A stretch of DNA of 64,000 bases from positions 1-64,000 of the forward strand of contig NZ_CP047226.1 of the NCBI RefSeq assembly GCF_009867135.1, given 5' to 3'. Below the pieces are notes generated by a model. It ran no database searches and was not told the DNA's origin. It saw only the letters and a program-made list of their open reading frames with translations. Numbering within the stretch: position 1 is the stretch's first letter; every line of letters begins with the position of its first letter. This stretch comes from Moraxella osloensis. Lineage in GTDB: Bacteria; Pseudomonadota; Gammaproteobacteria; Pseudomonadales; Moraxellaceae. This document shows positions 43,765 to 56,209 of the stretch, one piece after another. The position numbers and the translations under genes were made by a program.

Positions 43765-44723
43765 GGGATTGCCAAAAGATTTTGTAAGCTATCGACTTCA
43801 ATACGCTGTTTGCCTTGCAGCGGCGTATGATTCCATTGGCAAACCGCTTGCTCGAGCATTGTGATGGGCTTATCCATATCAATCGGCGGCTGTTGTAATA
43901 ATTGCAGTGCCGTCTTAATAAGTTGTGGTGCGGGGTAGGATTGAATCGGCTCTGCAAGCGTTTGTTTAGACAGCTTTTGCCCTTGTGCATTCACCAAAAT
44001 GGGTAAGTGATAGTAGTGTTGGTTAGGGGGAAAATTTAAATAATCCGCGATGACCATTTGCGGTATCGTCAATGGCAATATATCCAAGCCGCGCACAATT
44101 TGATTGACGCTTTGAAGCGCGTCATCAATCACCACCGCAAGCATATAATTAATCATGCCTTTGTTGGCTGTTGGTGTATTTGAGAAAGACCGCCCAATGC
44201 GCCGCCTTCTGACCACAATATCACCCTGTTCTCGTTGCGGATTTCCCGAAATCACCCCTTGCAACTGATCGAAAAAAAGCATTGGGTTATCTGGCATTAC
44301 TAAGCGAATGGCATGATCGCGTGATAGCCGCTTATGGACACAGATTCTAGGATAAGGGTATTGGGTGTTGGGGTGGGCGAGTTGATAAGTTTGCAGGAAT
44401 TTACGACTACAATCACAGCCATAACTTACTGCTTTTAGTTGCTCATCCAATAAAGCGTGATATGTGTCTAGGTGTTGCGACTGGTAGCGAACGTTACCAT
44501 CCCAGTGCAAGCCTAATCGATCCAAATCTGCTAAAATCAAATCGCTAAATGTTGGATGACAGCGCTCAGTATCAGTATCTTCAATGCGTACTAGCCACTT
44601 GCCTTTTGCTTGCTTGGCGATACAGTAACTGGCAATCGCAGTCACCAGCGACCCCAAATGCAAAGCTCCCGTCGGAGAGGGAGCAAAGCGTCCAATAACA
44701 GGAGTCGTTGATAAATTAAGCAT
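43761..44723 (-). CDS. gluQ: Glutamyl-Q tRNA(Asp) synthetase
   Basis: GluQ-RS attaches glutamate to queuosine in the anticodon of tRNA-Asp. The 320-residue protein lacks the anticodon-binding domain of GltX. It has the HIGH-like segment APSPTGALHLGSL near residue 13, the zinc ligands around YGCDCSRKFL near 100 and the KMSKS-like GQKLSKQTL near 235. It overlaps dksA by 8 bases in the common dksA-gluQ operon. Its TAA stop overlaps the ftsW TAA on the other strand through a shared TTAA. Confidence 0.93.
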   Translation of the reverse strand: MLNLSTTPVIGRFAPSPTGALHLGSLVTAIASYCIAKQAKGKWLVRIEDTDTERCHPTFSDLILADLDRLGLHWDGNVRYQSQHLDTYHALLDEQLKAVSYGCDCSRKFLQTYQLAHPNTQYPYPRICVHKRLSRDHAIRLVMPDNPMLFFDQLQGVISGNPQREQGDIVVRRRRIGRSFSNTPTANKGMINYMLAVVIDDALQSVNQIVRGLDILPLTIPQMVIADYLNFPPNQHYYHLPILVNAQGQKLSKQTLAEPIQSYPAPQLIKTALQLLQQPPIDMDKPITMLEQAVCQWNHTPLQGKQRIEVDSLQNLLAIP

Positions 44724-45153
44724 GACCCCATGCTTGTTTTTCTTTAATCTCTGATAAGGTTTTGCAGTCGATACATTGGGTCGCGGTTGGACGGGCTTCT
44801 AAACGACGCACACCAATCTCCACGCCGCAAGTCTCACAAAAACCGTAATCACCACTGTCAATCTCAGCAATCGATTTATCAATCTTGCGAATCAGTTTAC
44901 GCTCACGGTCACGCGTGCGCAGTGCTAACGCAAACTCTTCTTCTTGGGTGGCGCGGTCATTAATATCAGGCATCGCCGTTGATTCATCTTGAATATAAGA
45001 TTTGGTTGATTCAGCTTCGCTAATTAACTGCTCTTTCCAATCTAATAAAATTTTTCTAAAATGCGCAAGCTGTGCGTCATTCATATATTCTTCTTCAGCC
45101 GCTGGCTGATATGGAGTAAAACTTAATTCACGTTCATTTTGGGCAGATGCCAT
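44716..45153 (-). CDS. dksA: RNA polymerase-binding transcription factor DksA
   Basis: DksA binds the RNA polymerase secondary channel and, with ppGpp, adjusts rRNA and amino acid promoters. The start at 45153 has AAGGA 8 bases upstream and gives 145 residues; E. coli DksA has 151. The coiled-coil acidic tip is in MPDINDRATQEEE near residue 69, and the C-terminal zinc finger has CETCG near 112 and CIDCK near 133. It leads the dksA-gluQ operon. Confidence 0.95.
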   Translation of the reverse strand: MASAQNERELSFTPYQPAAEEEYMNDAQLAHFRKILLDWKEQLISEAESTKSYIQDESTAMPDINDRATQEEEFALALRTRDRERKLIRKIDKSIAEIDSGDYGFCETCGVEIGVRRLEARPTATQCIDCKTLSEIKEKQAWGHA

Positions 45154-45378
45154 AGCTAATTCCTTTAAAAACCGATAGTGATACAATTTTAAGTTTACAA
45201 TTTCATTACGAGTTCAGCACTTAAGCCAATGACATCGCGTTATTAACGCTTTAAACACTGCAATTCGCCAGTATATGAAATCAAACTAAAATAAACGCTA
45301 AAACCTTAATAAACAAGCTAACCAAACTTTCACGACATTAAATTTATGAACATAAGTTCAACAACCATGAAAAATTAG

Positions 45379-46206
45379 TCAGATAGTATCTGTTCTTTTG
45401 ATACCAGTTGCAAGTAACCCATTGTTATATAAATTTATCCAACGTAAACCAGGGGCAATTTCGTCAATGGTATAATCTTTACACAAGGGTTTAAACTGTA
45501 GGCTGGTCGATGGGCAGCCAAACACAGATATCCCATAATTTATCTTATGCATTTCTTGGTGAATATGACCGACAAATATCGCTTTAATGCGGTCTAGATA
45601 CGGCATTACGACTTCCCAAAAACGGTCGGCATTGATTAGGGTGTATTCATCAAGCCATGTTGAATCGATTAATACCATCGGATGATGACAAAAAATTGCA
45701 CAAGGGCGATTGGCGTTCGCTAACTGTTGCGCCAGCCACAGCAATGTCTGCTCGTCAATCTTGCCATGACTGTGCCCCTCACAAGAGGAGTCTAATAACA
45801 ATATGTCCCAATAATCGGTGTCAATACTATAGCAGTTTTGCAGGCGAGTATCTGCTTTGACAGGCAAGTGACGGCGCTGGGCAAAGGGTAAATGACTATC
45901 CAGCTCCAGGGTCACATCATGATTGCCTGGGATGGCTATAAACGGAATGTTGACGTCGTCTAAGGTTGCAAATAAACGGTCATAATTCTGTGGGGTAGGT
46001 TCATGGCATAAATCCCCCGTCAGTACCAATAAATCAACATCATCGCGCTGTTGTCGGACCAAGGATAATACCGACTCAAATGTGTCTGCGGTATTAACGC
46101 CATTCATTAACTTATTAGGGTCATCAAAGAGATGCAGATCACTTAATTCAATAATTGAAAAATAATCAGCATGGTGTTGTGATATCGAACTTGGCAGTAA
46201 CGTCAC
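45379..46206 (-). CDS. cpdA: 3',5'-cyclic AMP phosphodiesterase CpdA
   Basis: CpdA hydrolyses cAMP and so moderates CRP/Vfr-type signalling. The 275-residue protein is a class III metallophosphoesterase with metal motifs LSDLHLF near residue 21, TGDLCHE near 61, PGNHDV near 96, CHHPMVLID near 175 and GHIHQEMH near 214. It starts at GTG 46206, with AAGGA 7 bases upstream. It is transcribed alone, between zur and dksA on the same strand. The exact substrate is inferred from the family. Confidence 0.88.
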   Translation of the reverse strand: MTLLPSSISQHHADYFSIIELSDLHLFDDPNKLMNGVNTADTFESVLSLVRQQRDDVDLLVLTGDLCHEPTPQNYDRLFATLDDVNIPFIAIPGNHDVTLELDSHLPFAQRRHLPVKADTRLQNCYSIDTDYWDILLLDSSCEGHSHGKIDEQTLLWLAQQLANANRPCAIFCHHPMVLIDSTWLDEYTLINADRFWEVVMPYLDRIKAIFVGHIHQEMHKINYGISVFGCPSTSLQFKPLCKDYTIDEIAPGLRWINLYNNGLLATGIKRTDTI

Positions 46207-46387
46207 TCAGTTATCCTTAGAATAATGACGGTAATCGTGGCAGTACAAATCTATCAAACAACAGTTAATTGACTTAAGTCAATCAAATAAGGCATGTTTT
46301 ATATCACAAATGCTCATAATTGACAAACACAATAGCAAAATAATTGTTGGCAGAGCCTCATTTTAAGCATTCGATAAAAAAAGGTGA

Positions 46388-46948
46388 CTATTGGCAGCGC
46401 TGACAAATACCTGAAAGCTCAATAATACTCGACTGAGTGGCAAAATTGGTCGATTGCTCAACCTCAGTTAGCATGGTCTGGATAGATGGGTGGCTAAACT
46501 CTTGTACCTCGCCACAGCATCGACAGACCAAAAAAGCGGCAACATGGCGATCGGTGGGCTGAGAACAAGCAAAAAATGCCTTACTGGAATTTAATTGATG
46601 AACCAAGCCATGCCTGAGCAAAAACTCCAAACTACGATATACAGTTGGCGGTGCGACGACTTTTTCGCTCGCTGATTGCAGCAAATCCAATAATTCATAC
46701 GCCCCAATGGGATGGGCGGCAAGTAAAATCAAACGATACACTTGCTCTCGCAGCGCAGTAAAACGTAAACCTTGCGCTTGGCAATCTTGTTTTATCTGAG
46801 CAATCTGTGCCTCAATCTGCTCGACCGTCATTTGTGGCATACACATAGACATAGATAGGTGGCGACAATTTGCGTCGTAACTATTGGCTGATTGAATAGA
46901 ATTTCTAGCTGATTGAATAGAAAGTTGGGTCATATCAAATAAAATCAT
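46388..46948 (-). CDS. zur: Zinc uptake regulator, Fur family
   Basis: Zur represses zinc uptake genes when zinc is abundant. The protein of about 186 residues shows the Fur winged-helix region LRFTALREQVYRLILLAAHPIGAYELLDLL near 62-90, PPTVYRSLEFLLRHGLVHQL, and zinc sites CRCCG and a C-terminal CQRC. GAYELLDLL and the CxxC pairs fit Zur better than Fur. The start is uncertain: no candidate has a good ribosome binding site, and a start at 46933 or 46852 is possible. The N-terminal SIQSARNSIQSA comes from a short tandem DNA repeat at about 46888-46925, which may really be untranslated leader. znuABC is not adjacent. Confidence 0.82.
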   Translation of the reverse strand: MILFDMTQLSIQSARNSIQSANSYDANCRHLSMSMCMPQMTVEQIEAQIAQIKQDCQAQGLRFTALREQVYRLILLAAHPIGAYELLDLLQSASEKVVAPPTVYRSLEFLLRHGLVHQLNSSKAFFACSQPTDRHVAAFLVCRCCGEVQEFSHPSIQTMLTEVEQSTNFATQSSIIELSGICQRCQ

Positions 46949-47177
46949 CAATAACTATCAAATTACTTTAGCATGAAAACCGCATAATTTGTCTGAGAAA
47001 TTAGCGATTCGGCTATAAAACTACCCAACAACATAACAAGTCTAATAACACACTATCCATAATGACTGGCGACTAACATCAGCATAGATAAAACAACCTT
47101 TAGCCAAATTTTTAATCAAGATTCTGCTATACTACTTTCATCATTCCTGCCCACAATCAGCTAGCCCTTATTTTGCT

Positions 47178-47579
47178 ATGTCAAAACCTGCCAAGCCATT
47201 TGACCCACAATCTATCCAACAATCCATCAACAAGCAGTCATGGCTGATACTTGGGCTGGTTGCCATCGGGATTGCATGGGATGTTTGGCAAGGCAATAGC
47301 CAGTATACGGTGAGTAAAAATCTGCTAGCAGGTAGTGTGCTAGGGTGGGTGAGTCAAATCATCTTTGCTAAAATTTCTTTGAGCAAATCGGGCTATCAGC
47401 AGCGTCGTCAAATTGTTCATCGTTTTTACCAAGCCCATATGGCAAAGTGGGTGTTGGCCATTGTTGGGTTTGCACTGATTTTTCTGCTGTTAAAACCGCT
47501 AAACGCCATTGCGGTATTCGCGGGGTACTTAATTTTGCAAATGAGTTACCTCATTATCACTTACCGAAATCCTTGGTAA
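47178..47579 (+). CDS. atpI: ATP synthase subunit I (AtpI)
   Basis: AtpI assists assembly of the c-ring and is the usual first gene of the atp cluster. The 133-residue protein has four membrane helices (for example LILGLVAIGIAWDVW near residue 23 and KWVLAIVGFALIFLLL near 90) and a charged loop with the AHMAKW motif. No strong ribosome binding site is visible. The 467-base gap to atpB is unusually long, so atpI may be transcribed separately. Confidence 0.85.
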   Translation: MSKPAKPFDPQSIQQSINKQSWLILGLVAIGIAWDVWQGNSQYTVSKNLLAGSVLGWVSQIIFAKISLSKSGYQQRRQIVHRFYQAHMAKWVLAIVGFALIFLLLKPLNAIAVFAGYLILQMSYLIITYRNPW

Positions 47580-49192
<1,613 letters not shown>

Positions 49193-49271
49193 TAGGTACA
49201 CTATCAGTACAATGTCCACATCATCTTATGTGGACAAGGATTGAAGAAACTTAATTAACGAGGGATTCTAA

Positions 49272-49742
49272 GTGAATATCAATGCAACCCTAATTGGACA
49301 ATCGATTGCATTCGCCATCTTCGTGATGTTTTGCATGAAGTTTGTGTGGCCGCCTTTGGTTGCTGCTATTTCGGATCGCCAACGTAAAATCGCAGATGGC
49401 CTAAATGCTGCCGAAAAAGCCAAAGCAGACTTAGCAACTGCATCACAAGCTGCAGAGCAAGAGCTTATCGCAGCAAAAGCAAAAGCCGCTTCACTCATTG
49501 ACCAAGCGAACAAAAGCGCCAATCAAATGATTGAAGATGCCAGAGTGCAAGCACAAGTGGAAGGCGAACGTATTCGTCAGCAAGCGCGTGAAGCAATTGA
49601 TCAAGAAATTAATAAAGCCCGTGAAGGTTTACGCGCGCAGGTTGCAGAACTTGCCGTACTCGGTGCCGAAAAAATCTTACAAGAAAAGGTCAATCCAGAA
49701 ACTCATGCCAATATGTTAAACCAATTGGCAACCAAGTTATAA
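49272..49742 (+). CDS. atpF: ATP synthase F0 subunit b
   Basis: Subunit b is the peripheral stalk. The 156-residue protein starts at GTG 49272, with GAGGG 8 bases upstream. It has one N-terminal membrane helix ([22 protein letters not shown]) followed by a long alanine- and charge-rich helix from about residue 35 to 135, which dimerises. The length matches E. coli subunit b (156). Confidence 0.97.
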   Translation: MNINATLIGQSIAFAIFVMFCMKFVWPPLVAAISDRQRKIADGLNAAEKAKADLATASQAAEQELIAAKAKAASLIDQANKSANQMIEDARVQAQVEGERIRQQAREAIDQEINKAREGLRAQVAELAVLGAEKILQEKVNPETHANMLNQLATKL

Positions 49743-49767
49743 GTAGCAACCGTACAGTGAGGATATG

Positions 49768-50370
49768 ATGGCTGATTTATCAACCTTAGCAAGACCCTAT
49801 GCAAAAGCAGCATTTGATTATGCTAAAGAGCACACGTCGGTCAATGAGTGGCAAGATTACTTAAACGTGATGAATGCCATCGTTAGTGATAAAGCATTTG
49901 CCGATTATATCAATAATCCAGCAGTTGCTGCACAAGCTAAAGTCGCTACTTTAAAAGACCTTTATAACCAAAGTTCACCTGAAGATAGCAATACCGTGTT
50001 TAAAACTTTAAGCACCGCTATTGAAGGTGGGGCACAAGCAGATTCCAATGCTTTTGTTAATTTTTTGACGCAACTTGCAGAGCAAGATCGTTTGGCATTA
50101 TTACCCAGTATCAATGAGCGTTTTGGTTTGTTAAAAGCCGCTGATGCAAAAGAAGTTCATGCGTATGTCACGTCGGCATATCCATTAACGCAAGTGCAAG
50201 AGCAACTCATTGAAAACCGACTTGCCACCTCCCTAGGCGCGAAAGTCGTACTACATGTCAATGTAGACCCTGCCCTAATTGCAGGTGTGACGATTAAGGT
50301 CGGTGACAAAGTAATCGATGACTCTGTACGTGGCAAATTAAAACAGTTAAAAACACAGCTGACGGCATAA
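49768..50370 (+). CDS. atpH: ATP synthase F1 subunit delta
   Basis: Subunit delta joins the peripheral stalk to the top of F1. With the ATG at 49768, which has GAGG at a better spacing than the ATG one codon earlier at 49765, the protein has 200 residues. It starts ADLSTLARPYAKAAFDYA and ends with the beta-rich GVTIKVGDKVIDDSVRGKL motif. It is about 20 residues longer than E. coli delta (177), mostly in a middle loop near residues 65-100 (SSPEDSNTVF, EGGAQADS). Confidence 0.95.
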   Translation: MADLSTLARPYAKAAFDYAKEHTSVNEWQDYLNVMNAIVSDKAFADYINNPAVAAQAKVATLKDLYNQSSPEDSNTVFKTLSTAIEGGAQADSNAFVNFLTQLAEQDRLALLPSINERFGLLKAADAKEVHAYVTSAYPLTQVQEQLIENRLATSLGAKVVLHVNVDPALIAGVTIKVGDKVIDDSVRGKLKQLKTQLTA

Positions 50371-50417
50371 ATTTCAACAAAATTGATTCTAGTCAGTAAA
50401 AATTAAGGAACAGTGCA

Positions 50418-51962
<1,545 letters not shown>

Positions 51963-51998
51963 GATTTAGTGAAATTTTAGAACTGCATTGTCATAGAA

Positions 51999-52037
51999 CA
52001 AATGAACAAAGGGGTTATGATTACTTTGTTCATTTTT
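51999..52037 (+). terminator. Terminator-like hairpin between atpA and atpG
   Basis: A perfect 12-bp stem, AAATGAACAAAG at 52000-52011 with CTTTGTTCATTT at 52024-52035, has a 12-base loop and is followed by two more Ts. It stands inside the atp gene cluster, so it probably causes partial termination or stabilises the upstream mRNA. Confidence 0.7.
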
Positions 52038-52103
52038 CCAAATTTCGTCCATGTTATATCAATGGGCGTGGACTGAAACTAAACATGGCTGTATGGATTA
52101 TTT

Positions 52104-52982
52104 ATGGCAAGTTTAAAAGAAATTCGAGCAAAAGTTGCTAGTATTAAAAGTACCCAGAAAATTACTCGCGCCATGCAAATGGTTGCAGCGAGTAAGATGC
52201 GACGTGCCCAAGAACGTATGCAACTAGGTCGTCCTTATGCTGATAGCATGCGTCGAGTGGTTTCTCATCTAGTTAAAGCTTCACCAGACTACAAACATCC
52301 TTATCTAGTGCCTCGTGCGGTTAATCGTGTTGGCTATATTGTAGTCAGTTCTGACCGTGGTCTTGCAGGTGGTTTGAATATCAACTTATTCAAAAGATTG
52401 ATGCAGCACGTTAAACAACAAAAGAGCCAAGCGGTTGAAACGCGTTTTGCGGTGATTGGTCAAAAAGGCGTGAGCTTCTTTAAAACATTCGGTGGTACGG
52501 TGATTGCTGCGGAAACTCACTATGGTGATAACCCAAGCTTTGAGCAACTTAGTGTGCCAGTTCAAGTAATGCTTGATGCGTATAATCGTGGCGAAATTGA
52601 TGAGATTTACCTGGTATATAACGAATTTGTGAATGCCATGACCCAAAATCCTAGTGTGCAACGCTTATTACCGATTGCCGCTGAGTCTTTGGTTGATGAA
52701 ACCATGGAAAATCGTGAATACAGCTGGGACTACATCTATGAGCCAACTACCAAAGAGCTGCTTGATGGTTTGATGGGACGTTATGTTGAATCAATCGTCT
52801 ATCAAGGCGTGGTAGAAAATATTGCTTCTGAACAGTCTGCACGTATGGTTGCTATGAAAGCAGCAACGGATAACGCAGGTAACTTAATTAACGAATTACA
52901 ATTGGTTTACAACAAGCTGCGTCAAGCGGCGATTACCCGAGAAATTTCGGAAATCGTTGGCGGTGCTGCTGCTGTTTCATAA
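52104..52982 (+). CDS. atpG: ATP synthase F1 subunit gamma
   Basis: Gamma is the rotating central shaft. The 292-residue protein has the conserved N-terminal helix [28 protein letters not shown] and the C-terminal helix [43 protein letters not shown] near residue 78 is also typical. The gap from atpA (141 bases) is longer than others in the cluster and contains the hairpin. The Shine-Dalgarno signal is weak (TGGA). Confidence 0.97.
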   Translation: MASLKEIRAKVASIKSTQKITRAMQMVAASKMRRAQERMQLGRPYADSMRRVVSHLVKASPDYKHPYLVPRAVNRVGYIVVSSDRGLAGGLNINLFKRLMQHVKQQKSQAVETRFAVIGQKGVSFFKTFGGTVIAAETHYGDNPSFEQLSVPVQVMLDAYNRGEIDEIYLVYNEFVNAMTQNPSVQRLLPIAAESLVDETMENREYSWDYIYEPTTKELLDGLMGRYVESIVYQGVVENIASEQSARMVAMKAATDNAGNLINELQLVYNKLRQAAITREISEIVGGAAAVS

Positions 52983-52986
52983 TTGA

Positions 52987-54408
<1,422 letters not shown>

Positions 54409-54416
54409 TTTCTCAA

Positions 54417-54456
54417 TCAAACCCTGTTAATTTAAACTATATTAACAGGGTTTTAT
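54417..54456 (+). terminator. Terminator-like hairpin between atpD and atpC
   Basis: A perfect 13-bp stem, AAACCCTGTTAAT at 54419-54431 with ATTAACAGGGTTT at 54441-54453, has a 9-base loop and runs into TTTTAT. It has all properties of an intrinsic terminator although atpC follows 34 bases later. Confidence 0.75.
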
Positions 54457-54489
54457 CAACCTAATTTTGCGATACCATAGGAGAGAACT

Positions 54490-54906
54490 GTGGCAACTTT
54501 ACAATGTAATGTCGTCAGTGCGAAAGAAACTATCTACTCTGGTGAGATTAGCATGTTAATTGCTACTGGTGTAGAAGGTGAAGTCGGTATTTTGCCAGGA
54601 CATATTCCTTTTATTACGCTATTAAAACCAGGTACTATGCAGATCAAAACCAGCAATGGTAATGATGAAATGGTGTATGTGTCAGGTGGTGTTTTAGAAG
54701 TACAACCGCATTTAGTGACGGTATTGGCAGATACGGCAGTACGTGCAAATGACTTAGATGAAGCCAAGATTTTGGAAGCACGTCGTCATGCAGAACAAAC
54801 CTTGCAAAATCAAAAAGCCGATATCGATACTTCTGCGGCTTTGGCAGCATTGGCAGAATCTTTGGCACAATTGCAAACCTTACAAAAATTCAAAAACCGT
54901 GCCTAA
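54490..54906 (+). CDS. atpC: ATP synthase F1 subunit epsilon
   Basis: Epsilon is the regulatory subunit of the rotor stalk that can inhibit ATP hydrolysis. The 138-residue protein starts at GTG 54490 after GGAGAG. Its N-terminal beta-barrel is clear: NVVSAKETIYSGEISMLIATGVEGEVGILPGH in pieces, with the ILPGHIPFITLLKPG motif near residue 35. A C-terminal helical hairpin follows. It is the last gene of the cluster and lies after a terminator-like hairpin. Confidence 0.96.
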   Translation: MATLQCNVVSAKETIYSGEISMLIATGVEGEVGILPGHIPFITLLKPGTMQIKTSNGNDEMVYVSGGVLEVQPHLVTVLADTAVRANDLDEAKILEARRHAEQTLQNQKADIDTSAALAALAESLAQLQTLQKFKNRA

Positions 54907-54925
54907 TTTTGGTAGGGATGTGTTT

Positions 54926-54957
54926 AAAGACAGTGGCTATGACCACTGTTTTTTTAT
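54926..54957 (+). terminator. Terminator of the atp cluster
   Basis: The stem ACAGTGG at 54930-54936 pairs with CCACTGT at 54943-54949 around a 6-base loop and is followed by T7. It is an intrinsic terminator 23 bases after atpC. Confidence 0.88.
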
Positions 54958-55272
54958 GGGTGCTTAAAAAAGAGTGCTTAAAAATTTGCTAACTACCTTT
55001 TAAACAAAAGTTAACAAAAAATTTTACCAGTTATTGAACAGACAACATTATATGGTATGTTTTTAAAGCTTGTTATATGTGGTATTTATACTTTTTTATG
55101 TTTAGTTACGTTTTAACAATATTAAATTGGCTATTTTTTCGCTAAATTAATTCAATTATATTGTAGTAGTACAGGTAATGCGTAAACTTTCATTACTTAT
55201 TGCTGATAGATAAATAAAGATATATTCTGATATAAGTATTAAGAGTATGTATAAAATTTTTTGGAGGAAATT
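54958..55272. other. AT-rich region upstream of bfmR
   Basis: About 315 very AT-rich bases between the atp terminator and the bfmR start. No gene is supported. TATAAA at 55251-55256 is near the start, and the strong ribosome binding site GGAGG at 55263-55267 marks bfmR. No clear -35 was found. Confidence 0.4.
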
Positions 55273-55980
55273 ATGTCAGAAGAAGAGTTGATACCCCGCG
55301 TATTGATTGTAGAGGATGATGAGCGTCTTGCCACCTTGACCCAAGATTATTTGCGTAAAAATGGTTTAGATGTGGCAATTGAAACTGACGGTAACCGTGC
55401 GATTCGTCGTATTGTGGCTGAGCAGCCTGATATGGTGGTGCTTGATGTGATGCTGCCAGGTAGTGACGGTCTCACGGTATGCCGTGAAGTACGTCCTCAT
55501 TTTCATAACCCTATCTTAATGCTAACCGCACGTACCGAAGATATGGACCAAGTACTAGGTCTAGAAATGGGTGCGGATGACTATGTGGCAAAACCGGTTC
55601 AACCGCGTGTGTTATTAGCGCGTATTCGTGCGCTATTGCGCCGCTCTGATACAGCGCCAACCGATGAAGTGCCGCAGCGTCTTGAGTTTGGCGATTTAGT
55701 TATTGATAACGGCGGTCGTTCGGTTACTTTGAACGATGAGCTTGTTGACTTTACCAGTGCGGAATATGATTTGTTGTGGTTGTTGGCATCAAATGCGGGT
55801 CGTATCTTATCGCGTGAAGATATTTTTGAACGTCTGCGTGGTATCGAGTATGATGGTCAAGACCGCTCGATTGATGTACGTATTTCTCGTATCCGTCCAA
55901 AAATTGGTGATGATCCAGAAAACCCAAAACGTATCAAAACGGTTCGCAGTAAAGGCTATCTATTCGTCAAAGAAAACTAA
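55273..55980 (+). CDS. bfmR: Response regulator BfmR (OmpR family)
   Basis: The 235-residue regulator has a receiver domain with acidic pocket VEDDE near residue 14 and phosphoacceptor Asp58 in VVLDVMLPGSDG, Lys in DDYVAKPVQP near 107, and a C-terminal winged helix with SAEYDLLWLL, LSREDIFERLRGIEYDGQDRS and KTVRSKGYLFV. It is nearly the same as Acinetobacter BfmR as I recall it, a regulator of envelope, biofilm and stress genes; RstA is the E. coli relative. GGAGG lies 5 bases upstream. It ends at its own terminator. Its usual partner kinase is not next door but at 60343-62037. Confidence 0.92.
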   Translation: MSEEELIPRVLIVEDDERLATLTQDYLRKNGLDVAIETDGNRAIRRIVAEQPDMVVLDVMLPGSDGLTVCREVRPHFHNPILMLTARTEDMDQVLGLEMGADDYVAKPVQPRVLLARIRALLRRSDTAPTDEVPQRLEFGDLVIDNGGRSVTLNDELVDFTSAEYDLLWLLASNAGRILSREDIFERLRGIEYDGQDRSIDVRISRIRPKIGDDPENPKRIKTVRSKGYLFVKEN

Positions 55981-56003
55981 TTGCTTTTTTAAAGCAGATA
56001 ATC

Positions 56004-56040
56004 AAATAAGTCAGCCTCGTGCTGGCTTATTTTTTTTATA
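56004..56040 (+). terminator. Terminator after bfmR
   Basis: AAATAAGTCAGC at 56004-56015 pairs with GCTGGCTTATTT at 56021-56032 around CTCGT with one G-T pair, and is followed by T7. It separates bfmR from norB. Confidence 0.8.
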
Positions 56041-56060
56041 CAAAATAGCATTTGGCTATT

Positions 56061-56083
56061 AACATATATTTTATATATATGTT
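56061..56083 (+). promoter_or_regulatory. Candidate NsrR operator upstream of norB (site 1)
   Basis: A 23-bp palindrome with arms AACATATA and TATATGTT matches the enterobacterial NsrR consensus (two AAGATGYATTT-type half sites) at about 18 of 23 positions, counting degenerate ones. It is 127 bases upstream of norB. AT-rich DNA raises the chance of accidental matches. Confidence 0.5.
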
Positions 56084-56129
56084 ATAATTTCCAATAAGAC
56101 AATTTAAAAACATACTAGTAACATTATAC

Positions 56130-56146
56130 ATGTAAATAAAATACAT
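56130..56146 (+). promoter_or_regulatory. Candidate NsrR operator upstream of norB (site 2)
   Basis: ATGTA and TACAT arms are separated by 7 bases (AATAAAA), the same geometry as ATGYA-N7-TRCAT in NsrR sites. The site is 64 bases upstream of norB. Confidence 0.45.
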
Positions 56147-56209
56147 TTAATGATGTTGCAAGTTTCACTTATAAAACCCTCTTAACTTTTGCTAAAAAGG
56201 AAAACGACA

